From positions 1 to 8,888 of the forward strand of contig CAMPIU010000097.1 of the NCBI GenBank assembly GCA_946886545.1: a stretch of 8,888 nucleotides of DNA, given 5' to 3'. A model generated the notes under the pieces. That model searched no databases. It was not told the DNA's origin and was given only the letters and a program-made list of their open reading frames with translations. The position numbers and the translations under genes are program-made. This DNA is from an uncultured Flavobacteriales bacterium (GTDB lineage: Bacteria; Bacteroidota; Bacteroidia; Flavobacteriales; Crocinitomicaceae). Below, in pieces: positions 1 through 8,100 of the stretch (position 1 is the stretch's first letter; the number at the start of each line of letters is the position of its first letter).

Positions 1-1
1 A

Positions 2-2071
2 TTACTTGTACTAACTAAACTTAGGGTATTACAAATATCTGCGCACTCATACGAAATCCCGAAATCCAACCTGGACTTACGAAACAACACAAGTCCAAGG
101 CCAAATGCCATCATTGAATTATTCAATATTATCGATCAGGCTGAAAAAACTGAATCACCGGATGAACCAGGCGGTAAAAAGATTTCCAATCCGGATAAAA
201 GATCAAGTGCAAGCGACAGTATCGCCGTATTGAAATTGCTAAATGAAGCACAGCCCATCGCCCATTCCGATTATAAAAAAGCCTTCAAACTGACAACCGA
301 AGCCATGCAAATCGCGGAGGCTACGAAAGACAAAGAACTTATGGGAAGGGTGCAAAACTCCATGGGAAACCTCTATTGGTTTTCGGGAGATTATACTCAT
401 GCATCGGAATATTACATTCACGCGCTCAAGAATTTCCAGAAAACCAAAAACCAGAGTCAGATTGCAGAATGTTACCGCAACATCGGCTGGATTTACCTTG
501 GTCAGAAGAAATACGAGTTGTCCGAAGAATACTTATTGAAATCCTTAAACCTGAACATCAGGATTGACAATAAAAAACGGATCATTATCAACTATGACGA
601 CCTGGCAAACCTGTACCTCACTTCAGAGCAATATGAAAAAGGATTAAAATCTTGTGAGAAGTCGCTCAAACTCGCAAAACAATACAAGCTCTCCGATGCG
701 ATTGGAACGATTCATGTGACCATTGCTCAACTGAACTATAAACTGAACCGGATAGCTGAATCCGAAAAAGGATACCACACGGGAATCGGCATATTATCCA
801 AAATCCCAAATGAATCCTACAATTTATGCCTGGGGTATCTGGGTTTAGCGAAAGTTAAGGACAAGCAAGGCAAATTAACAGAAGCCCTGCCCCTGTTTGA
901 AAAAGCCATTTATCTTGCCCGGGAACATAATTTCCCTCCGGAACTGGCAGAGGGTTATTATTTGGCTTCCAAGATCTACAAAACACAAAATCAATTTGGC
1001 AAAGCCTATGAATACATGGAGCTTTATGCCGAAACCAATGATTCGGTGAATGCGCGAAACAACCGGAATTACATACAGGAAATGGGTGCCAAACTGGAGT
1101 ATGAGCAAAATAAACTTCAGATCAAATCATTGGAACAGGAACAAAAATTATCGGACGTGCAACTTGAGCGGGAACGCAATTTCAAGATCTTCCTGATCGT
1201 GGTGATCTTCTTTTTGTTTCTGCTCGGTTTCTATATTTACCGCTCATTTCTACGCAAAAAGAAGGACAACCAAATCATCGCGAAAGCCTACCTGGAAATT
1301 GAAATAAAAAACAAAGATATTTCCGACAGTATCGAATATGCCCTTCAGATTCAGCAAGCACGCTTACCACACGTTGCATCCATTCAAAATTGTTTTCCGG
1401 AGTTCTTCGCCCTGTATCTTCCACGCGATATTGTAAGCGGAGATTTTTATTGGTTCACAGAAACGGAAAACGGGAAGAAAATTTTCGCGGTTTCCGATTG
1501 CACCGGCCATGGAATTCCCGGAGCGTTTATGAGTATGATGGGAATTGACGGATTGAACTACGCCATTCTTGAAAAACGCATCGAGAGTTCCTCTCAAATC
1601 CTGAATCACGTAAACAAATTCATCATTGAATCACTGAAACAGGATTTGGATACAACAAAGAACCGGGATGGGATGGACACCGCTATCTGCATTTTTGAAA
1701 AGGACCTTAGCAGCGTGAGATATTCGGGGGCCAACAGACCTTTGTGGTTAATCCGCGATCAGGAACTGATCCAATATTCACCAGATAAAATGTCCATCGG
1801 AGGAAACAATTATTCCGATTATGAATTCACGGAAGTAACCATTCCACTTCAAAAAGGAGATTCCATTTATTTGTTCTCTGACGGATATCCGGATCAGTTT
1901 GGCGGTGAACGAAATAAAAAATTCATGACCAAAAATCTGAAACAATTACTCCTTCAAATTACACACCTGTCGTCCAAAGAACAAGAAGAAGCTCTTCAAT
2001 CAAATTTACAAAGCTGGAAAGGAGCCCTTCCTCAAATTGATGATATTATCCTCGTAGGAATCAAACTTTAA
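2..2071 (+). CDS. TPR-containing membrane-anchored SpoIIE-type serine phosphatase, 5' end outside the window
   Basis: Probable signalling phosphatase that senses through TPR repeats and dephosphorylates a partner with a cytoplasmic PP2C-like domain. The frame has no stop back to position 2 and no ATG or GTG before the TTG at 230, which would cut into helix A of the first TPR; the true start is therefore probably upstream and the CDS partial. About six to seven TPR-like helical pairs span roughly 209-1090 (e.g. 'GNLYWFSGDY', 'IGWIYLGQKKY'). A charged coiled coil follows (about 1088-1180), then one transmembrane helix (1181-1240, 'FKIFLIVVIFFLFLLGFYIY') and a basic stop-transfer. The phosphatase domain covers about 1313-2068, opening with the linker 'DISDSIEYALQIQQARLP'. 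Predicted metal-binding aspartates are in 'GDFYWF' (codon 1442), 'SDCTGHGIPGAF' (1496), 'FSDGYPDQFGG' (1880) and 'QIDDIILVG' (2039-2044), so it looks active. In other bacteria the family dephosphorylates STAS anti-sigma-factor antagonists; no such partner is visible here. It ends 4 bp before the hexosaminidase gene, suggesting co-transcription. Confidence 0.9.
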   Translation, partial: LLVLTKLRVLQISAHSYEIPKSNLDLRNNTSPRPNAIIELFNIIDQAEKTESPDEPGGKKISNPDKRSSASDSIAVLKLLNEAQPIAHSDYKKAFKLTTEAMQIAEATKDKELMGRVQNSMGNLYWFSGDYTHASEYYIHALKNFQKTKNQSQIAECYRNIGWIYLGQKKYELSEEYLLKSLNLNIRIDNKKRIIINYDDLANLYLTSEQYEKGLKSCEKSLKLAKQYKLSDAIGTIHVTIAQLNYKLNRIAESEKGYHTGIGILSKIPNESYNLCLGYLGLAKVKDKQGKLTEALPLFEKAIYLAREHNFPPELAEGYYLASKIYKTQNQFGKAYEYMELYAETNDSVNARNNRNYIQEMGAKLEYEQNKLQIKSLEQEQKLSDVQLERERNFKIFLIVVIFFLFLLGFYIYRSFLRKKKDNQIIAKAYLEIEIKNKDISDSIEYALQIQQARLPHVASIQNCFPEFFALYLPRDIVSGDFYWFTETENGKKIFAVSDCTGHGIPGAFMSMMGIDGLNYAILEKRIESSSQILNHVNKFIIESLKQDLDTTKNRDGMDTAICIFEKDLSSVRYSGANRPLWLIRDQELIQYSPDKMSIGGNNYSDYEFTEVTIPLQKGDSIYLFSDGYPDQFGGERNKKFMTKNLKQLLLQITHLSSKEQEEALQSNLQSWKGALPQIDDIILVGIKL

Positions 2072-2075
2072 TGGT

Positions 2076-4280
2076 ATGAAAATTTCGCTTGTTGTTTTGT
2101 TGTTCATTCTTACAACTAAATTATCGGCTCAACATGGACCGGTATTTCCGCAGCCAATAAATATGGTACAAACGGATGAAAAGTTTGTTTTCAACGGTCG
2201 GCTTACTCTGGCAAGTAATGAAGATTCAAAAACCCTCTACCCTTATCTCCAGGAATTGTTCGGACGGAATTCCGTGCACTTGGAATTGAGTTCCACCAAA
2301 GATGCAGCGATCCGGTTGCAGCGAATTCAAACCTTTGTTTATACGGAAGGTTATCAGTTGACTGTTACAAATACCGGTATAGAGATCCAATACAGTAACT
2401 ATCAGAGTTTATGCAATGCTTTTCAAAGCCTAAACCAATTGATCCTAAATCCGAAGGAACTTATGGGAATCCGGATTTCCGATCAACCTGCTTTTTCTTA
2501 TCGGGGAGTTCATCTGGATTGCAGCCGTCATTTCTTTACTATCGGTGAATTGCAGAAATTCATTGATCAAATGGCCAAACTAAAATTCAATCGCTTTCAT
2601 TGGCACTTGACAGATGATCAGGGCTGGAGGATTGAAATCAAAAAATACCCGAAACTGACCAGCGTTGGCGCCTGGAGAGACAGCACCCTGATCGGTCATT
2701 TCAGTAAACAACCCATTGAATACGAATATCAAAAATACGGCGGATTCTACACCCAGGAAGAAGCAAAACAATTAGTCGAATATGCACACATCCGTGGAAT
2801 TGAAATCATCCCCGAAATTGAAATGCCCGGTCATGCAAGAGCTGCACTGGCCGCCTACCCGGAACTCAGCTGCACGGAAAAACAACTTCCGGTTGTTGGT
2901 ACCTGGGGAGTTTTTGATGATGTATTCTGCAACCAGGAGAAAACGCGTTCTTTTCTGAAAGATGTGCTGGACGAAATTATTGAGATTTTTCCTTCGCAGG
3001 TAATCCATATAGGTGGAGATGAATGTCCCAAAGTGAATTGGGAGAAATGCCCTAAATGCAAGGAAATCATGACTACATACCATTTAAAGAACAGTCATGA
3101 ACTTCAGAGTTTTTTTATACGGGATATTGAAAAGCACCTTAACTCAAAAGGTAGAACCATTATTGGCTGGGATGAAATCCTGGAAGGCGGATTGGCCCCA
3201 AATGCACAGGTAATGTCGTGGCAAGGTATTGAAGGTGGAATTGCTGCAGCAAAACAAAAGCACCAGGTGGTAATGACTCCCACTTCCTATTGTTATTTCG
3301 ATTATTATCAAAGCGGTCATCCATCCGAACCATTGGCAATAGGTGGTTATCTTCCATTGGAAAAAGTCTATCAATTCAATCCTTTAAATGGATTAGAGGA
3401 CGAATACAAGCACTACATTTTAGGCGGACAAGCAAACCTCTGGACGGAATATTTACCGAACATCCAGGCTGTTGAATACAATGCCTATCCACGTTTGGTA
3501 GCTATGTCCGAAGTACTTTGGAATCAAAGTAAAATCCCCTATCCTGATTTCGTTACCGCACTGTCGAACTATTATCTGCCGCAGTTACGAAAAGACGGGG
3601 TGCGTTTTTCCACATCATTTTTAGATCCGAAATTAGAGATCAGACCTTATAAAACCGGTGTAAGTTATGGACTCATCAAACCTGTAGATGATGTTGTTTT
3701 CTCCTTGAACAATGAAGTTGTAAGTGGAATCAACATCGAACGAACCGAACAAGTTAAAGAAAGCCGATACCTGATCCATTCCAATATCGGAGATCAGGAA
3801 ATGCGCGTTTGTGATTACACTTTTACCTCGCACCTTGCACTCGGAAAACGGGTAGAATTTAATACCAAACCACACGAAAAATATAATCACAACGGGAGTC
3901 TGGGATTGACAGACGGCGTTGTAGGCAGGAAACCCTGGAAAGGAAATGAGTGGTTGGGATTTAATAACGACACCATTCAATTTATACTGGATCTGGAAAC
4001 GATAACTGCGTTCAGCAAGATCGAGATTGGAACTTTGAATGACCCCGGTTCCTGGATCTATCGACCGGAAAGATTCCAAATTCAAGTTAGTTCAGACGGA
4101 AAGAAATACAAAACAGTGGCAAAATCAAAAATGAACGGCGACCTCATTCGGGTAGCAAAAAAAATGAAAGCCCGATATATCAAAGTCACCATTTACAATA
4201 AAGAACTGATTCCTCCGGGACAAACCGGTGCAGGTTTTACACCCTGGACATTTATCAACGAACTCATCTTATCCAAATGA
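2076..4280 (+). CDS. Secreted GH20 beta-N-acetylhexosaminidase with C-terminal F5/8-type C (discoidin-like) domain
   Basis: Predicted exo-acting enzyme that removes terminal GlcNAc or GalNAc from chito-oligosaccharides, glycoproteins or peptidoglycan fragments by substrate-assisted retaining catalysis. The 734-residue product starts with a signal peptide (about 1-18, 'LVVLLFILTTKLSA' before Gln) with no lipobox Cys and no T9SS tail, so a periplasmic location is inferred. Residues about 20-137 form the GH20 N-terminal alpha/beta domain. The TIM-barrel catalytic domain (about 140-485) has 'YRGVHLD' (substrate Arg143), 'FHWHLTDDQGWR', 'EMPGHAR', and the catalytic Asp315-Glu316 pair in 'HIGGDECPK'. 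It also has 'GWDEILEGG', 'SWQG' (Trp382) and 'GGQANLWTEYL' (Trp456, Glu458), which line the sugar pocket in the family. All key residues are present. A degenerate beta-sandwich (about 525-590) leads to an F5/8 C-like module (about 588-734, 'RPERFQIQVSSDGKKYK', 'ARYIKVTI') that may bind sugar. Its stop overlaps the cutC start by 4 bp. Substrate preference cannot be read from sequence. Confidence 0.95.
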   Translation: MKISLVVLLFILTTKLSAQHGPVFPQPINMVQTDEKFVFNGRLTLASNEDSKTLYPYLQELFGRNSVHLELSSTKDAAIRLQRIQTFVYTEGYQLTVTNTGIEIQYSNYQSLCNAFQSLNQLILNPKELMGIRISDQPAFSYRGVHLDCSRHFFTIGELQKFIDQMAKLKFNRFHWHLTDDQGWRIEIKKYPKLTSVGAWRDSTLIGHFSKQPIEYEYQKYGGFYTQEEAKQLVEYAHIRGIEIIPEIEMPGHARAALAAYPELSCTEKQLPVVGTWGVFDDVFCNQEKTRSFLKDVLDEIIEIFPSQVIHIGGDECPKVNWEKCPKCKEIMTTYHLKNSHELQSFFIRDIEKHLNSKGRTIIGWDEILEGGLAPNAQVMSWQGIEGGIAAAKQKHQVVMTPTSYCYFDYYQSGHPSEPLAIGGYLPLEKVYQFNPLNGLEDEYKHYILGGQANLWTEYLPNIQAVEYNAYPRLVAMSEVLWNQSKIPYPDFVTALSNYYLPQLRKDGVRFSTSFLDPKLEIRPYKTGVSYGLIKPVDDVVFSLNNEVVSGINIERTEQVKESRYLIHSNIGDQEMRVCDYTFTSHLALGKRVEFNTKPHEKYNHNGSLGLTDGVVGRKPWKGNEWLGFNNDTIQFILDLETITAFSKIEIGTLNDPGSWIYRPERFQIQVSSDGKKYKTVAKSKMNGDLIRVAKKMKARYIKVTIYNKELIPPGQTGAGFTPWTFINELILSK

Positions 4281-4975
4281 AAGTAGAAATTTGTGCAGGC
4301 ACGCTGGAAACTGCCCGTATTGTCAGCAAACAGCCAATCGACCGGATTGAAACATGCATTGCTTTGGAACAAGGCGGATTAACACCTTCAAAAGCCATGG
4401 TTTCCTGGATCCACAACACCTTTCATCTGGAACAGCATGCACTGATCCGTGTTCGGGCAGGTGGTTTCGTTTATAATTACGATGAAATAGTGGTGATGCG
4501 CGATCAAATTCTGGAATTAAAAGATTCCGGGATTAAAGGGCTTGTGGTTGGTGCTCTTACGAAAGATTTCAAATTGAATTTCGAAGCTTTGGAAACCTGG
4601 AAACGGACTGCACCAAATGTCGATTTCACCTTTCACCGGGCATTTGATCACATTGATGATTGGAAGACAGCAATGGACCAATTGATAAAAATGGGTTTTA
4701 AGCGCATTTTATCCAGTGGTTCCGATCTGAGTGTTGCTCATGGAATAAGTCGTTTAAAAGAGCTTGTTTTGTATGCAAACGGACGCATAGAGATTATGGC
4801 AGGCGGCGGCGTGAAAGAAGAATTGATTCCGGAACTCAAAGCAACAGGTGTCGATGCCATTCATTTTTCCGGAACTTCCAAAGTAATCGTTGAATCGGGA
4901 ACTGCATTTGAGGAAAGCTTGCTCCTTCCGGATGAAAATAAACTCACCTCAATTTTAGCAGCTATTCAGGCGTAA
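4277..4975 (+). CDS. cutC: CutC-family TIM-barrel protein, annotated as copper homeostasis
   Basis: The 232-residue cytoplasmic protein matches the CutC family: 'VEICAG' at the N-terminus, 'IETCIALEQGGLTPS' (22-38), 'IRVRAGGFVY' (57-66), 'TFHRAFD' (118-124), 'RILSSG' (143-148), 'IMAGGGV' (173-179) and 'IHFSGT' (195-200). No signal peptide or membrane segment is visible. The length is near the 230-250 residues usual in bacteria. Cys6 and Cys27 correspond to conserved family cysteines. The 57-66 motif departs from the usual 'IRPRGGDF' form, with Val in place of Pro and Gly in place of Asp. The ATG at 4277 overlaps the TGA of the hexosaminidase (ATGA), so translation is probably coupled. The role in copper handling is weakly founded: in E. 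coli the cutC mutant phenotype has been attributed to the sRNA MicL encoded in the same locus. Coupling to a hexosaminidase suggests a sugar-related role, but the reaction is unknown. Family assignment is firm; function is not. Confidence 0.92.
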   Translation: MKVEICAGTLETARIVSKQPIDRIETCIALEQGGLTPSKAMVSWIHNTFHLEQHALIRVRAGGFVYNYDEIVVMRDQILELKDSGIKGLVVGALTKDFKLNFEALETWKRTAPNVDFTFHRAFDHIDDWKTAMDQLIKMGFKRILSSGSDLSVAHGISRLKELVLYANGRIEIMAGGGVKEELIPELKATGVDAIHFSGTSKVIVESGTAFEESLLLPDENKLTSILAAIQA

Positions 4976-5041
4976 ATTATTTTATCCGGGTCAGATTAGA
5001 ATTTCAGAATTCGCGTTTTAACGAACTCCAAATCTCTCCAC

Positions 5042-5085
5042 AAAAAAAAGTCCCGATCTCCATCAGCTGACAGAAATCGGGACTT
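5042..5085 (-). terminator. Rho-independent terminator of the metalloprotease gene, possibly bidirectional
   Basis: A perfect 10-bp inverted repeat (5048-5057 'AAGTCCCGAT' against 5076-5085 'ATCGGGACTT') encloses an 18-base loop. On the minus strand the stem is followed directly by a run of eight T (A at 5042-5049, partly shared with the stem), the classic intrinsic-terminator layout, starting 17 bp after the stop codon of the protease. On the plus strand the hairpin lies about 70 bp after the cutC stop, but what follows (CATTATTTC) is only moderately T-rich, so termination in that direction is plausible but weaker. Confidence 0.85.
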
Positions 5086-5102
5086 CATTATTTCAAATGT
5101 TA

Positions 5103-8100
5103 TTAATTCTTGATCAACTTGAAAGATTGTGTAGCACCTCCTACTTCAATGTTCAGGAAGTAAACTCCCTGCGCTTCAGTTGAGATGTCGAAAGTAAGAC
5201 CACTGGTTGTTTGTGGTTTTTCTTCACGGATCATTCTTCCGGTTACATCGCGAATTACAAATGATTTTAAGTTCACTTCTTTATTGAAAGAAACGGTGAT
5301 CTTTCCATTTGAAGGATTCGGGTAAACCGAAACATCTTCAAAATTCAAATCATCAATTCCCAAATTGGAAATGTTTACACATGCACTTGTATCGGAACAA
5401 CCCAATCGGGTTACGATAACAGCGTATGATCCATTTGCAGGAGCAATAAACGATTGGCTGGTTGCACCTGAAATAACACTATTTCCGTTTCCACAATTGA
5501 TCCACTGATATTGTGCTGTTCCCTGAGCCGAAGAAATCGTAGTTCCGGCAACAGTTGTATTCAGGTTCAGAGTTGTTTGAGTTACCGTAACTGACACACA
5601 CGTTCCTGCTGTTACACAACCTCCTTCTCCTCTTACAAAATAAGTTCCCGGTGCAGAAACATTAATAGATGTTCCCGAACCTGCAGATGTTCCTCCGCAA
5701 GATGCAGAATACCATTCCCATCCTGTAGCATCATTCAATGTTCCGGCTGTAACAGATAAGGTTGTTGAACCACCAGGACAAATCGCTGTTGTTCCACCGA
5801 TTGTAGCTGACGTCGGAGGTGTACATGGTGTAGTTGGAGTATAACAAATTTCAAGTCCCCATGAAGCCAATGCACCACCATCCTGGTTAAATGCATCCGA
5901 AATCGTTAAGATCCAGTTTCCACTCATATTTTGACCATCCAAAGCAGACAATGCACCAGTCGGGATATAGAAACCTCCACCAACAGGCGGACAAGGAAGT
6001 GTTGCCGTTGAAGCTTCATCATCATAATTCAAATTAAAATCAGCTTCATTATTACATGGATTATCCATCAACGTAACTACCGTTCCGGTCGGGCTAGTCA
6101 ATGTAATCGTTAAATCACTAATGTAAGAATGCGTTCCTGTCAGATTAACAACATTGATATCGTTAATTGTTCCACCCGTTGCAATATTTAATGTGGAAGT
6201 AACTGTTGGCGTTCCTGATGCGGAAATAGTAACAGGAACATTCGTTGAATTGAAGGTGGAACAAGAAGCAGTTGTAAACGAGAACGTTGCCGATGCAACC
6301 GGAGCGGAACAAGAATTCAATGTTTCAACTTTCCAGAAGTAAGTTGTAGCAGCGCTCAGTAAAGTAGCTGTGTAAGTTGGAGAAGTTAAACCCGTTGCAC
6401 TTTCAACCACCGATGTAAATGCTGCATCCGTAGCAATTGTAATGTTGAACTGTACACCAACTCCCGCATTTGTCCAGGTCATAGACGGACTTACAGGAAC
6501 ACTTGTTGCAGCGTTAGCCGGACTAGTTAGGGTTGAGGCAACAACACCCGAAGTTGAAATCAGTACAGTACCATTTGTAAAATGAGGTCCTGATGTTGAA
6601 GTGCCATCTACTGTCAGGTTATACGTTCCCGGACTTGCACCGGCAGTATTACTGATTGTCATAGTAGCATTTGTTCCCGGAGTTGCCGGGTTCGGAGTAA
6701 AGGTAACTGTTGTTCCGGCAGGATTTCCGGTTGCTGATAAGGTAACAGGATCCGTATATGAACCAATTTGTCCGACAACCACTGTAAATACCGCATCAGT
6801 TCCCTGGCAAGCCGAAACAGAAGTGTTTTGTAAATTCAGGGTATAATCATTTGTTGATGCAGTAATTGCGAAAACGTTATTTGAAACATCGAAGAATGTT
6901 CCGTTTTCACACATCACCATGATGATCGCAGTTGTAGTTGCCGTATTCGGCACGGTGATCATTTGTGATCCGTCATTCGGAACATCATTAGCGATTACCG
7001 AAAATGAAGCACCGCCGTCTGTAGAGATCAATACATCCACATTAGCACATGAAACCGGAGCCAGATCGGTATTTGCAACAGACCAGGTTACTGTTTGAGT
7101 TGAATTACCGGGCCAGCTGATTCCTGAAGCCGTAGGATAATTTACGATAAAAGGTCCTGCAGCTGTTGTAGTAGTGATGATCAAATCTTCATGATCATTA
7201 CATCCGCCATTTGCTTCATTATCTCTAACCGTACAGCGGAAATTCATTGTTCTGTTTACCGTCGGAAGTACTTCCCAGGTAAATGGTCCGTTAGACATTA
7301 AACTCGCAATGGAAGGGAAATAACGAGTACCACTTGCCGAAGGAGTTCTTGAACGGAAGTTTGGTCCGTTTGTAGAAGTTCCAACCGGTGGTTGAGTGGA
7401 ATTTTGGTTGTCCATTTGTTCCCAGCAATACGTCAATACATCTCCATCCGGATCGGTTGCAGTTGCAGTCAGGGCAAACGGAGTATTTGCAGGTACAGTT
7501 ACACTTCCTACAGTTCCGGTAATTGTTGGTGCAGCCTGACTTGGGATCACTGTAGAAACAGCACAGCCATTTCCTGTACCACCTAAGAACACATGCATTT
7601 CATTCATATTTACTCCATGGAAATGATCATCTGAATTCGGCTGGACATTTTGAGGTGAGCAAATTCCTGCATAAGCCATGATTGAGCTTCCGGAACCAGG
7701 TTCCATGGCTGTTGCGCCATTTGCGTTTCCTGAACAAGAACCTGCATTTCCTCTGAAACTATGGTTTCCGGAAAACTGGTGTCCCAATTCATGAGCTACA
7801 TAATCGATATCAAAAGGATCTCCAACCGGAGCGCCTGAACCGGTTACCCCGCTTGCTTTCTGGCTGTTCACACACACAACACCCAAACCGGCAAGCCCGC
7901 CTGAATTTGTTCCAAAAACGTGTCCTACATCATAATTTGCAGCACCAATGTTTGTATTGGTATAAGTCTGGTTCTGATTGATCATCGTTCCCGGGTTTCC
8001 GTTTGTAAACGGATCCGTTCCCGAGTTAGTAAAGATCAAAATGTTATTGTTAGCAATGATCGTCATAGTTACAGCCAAATCACGCATGTAAACCCCGTTT

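Noticed and set aside
230..232. TTG as the start codon of the phosphatase
   Set aside because: The frame stays open upstream with TPR-compatible residues directly before it; the TTG falls within the first TPR helix.
3633..4085. 150-codon minus-strand open frame inside the hexosaminidase gene
   Set aside because: Antisense shadow of the well-supported GH20 C-terminal region; its translation shows no family features.
4976..5041. Small gene, RNA or repeat between cutC and the terminator
   Set aside because: Only 66 bases with a 4-bp TTCG/CGAA pairing and no credible start, motif or repeat.
5838..6263. A separate subtilisin/proprotein convertase suggested by the P-domain
   Set aside because: No Asp-His-Ser subtilisin motifs are present; the P-domain is continuous in frame with the metzincin protease.
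6154..6846. Plus-strand open frames (6154-6342, 6601-6846) opposite the protease
   Set aside because: They lie antisense to the Thr/Val/Ala-rich beta-sandwich part of the protease, where few stop codons arise on the opposite strand; the products show no recognisable domain and no start context.
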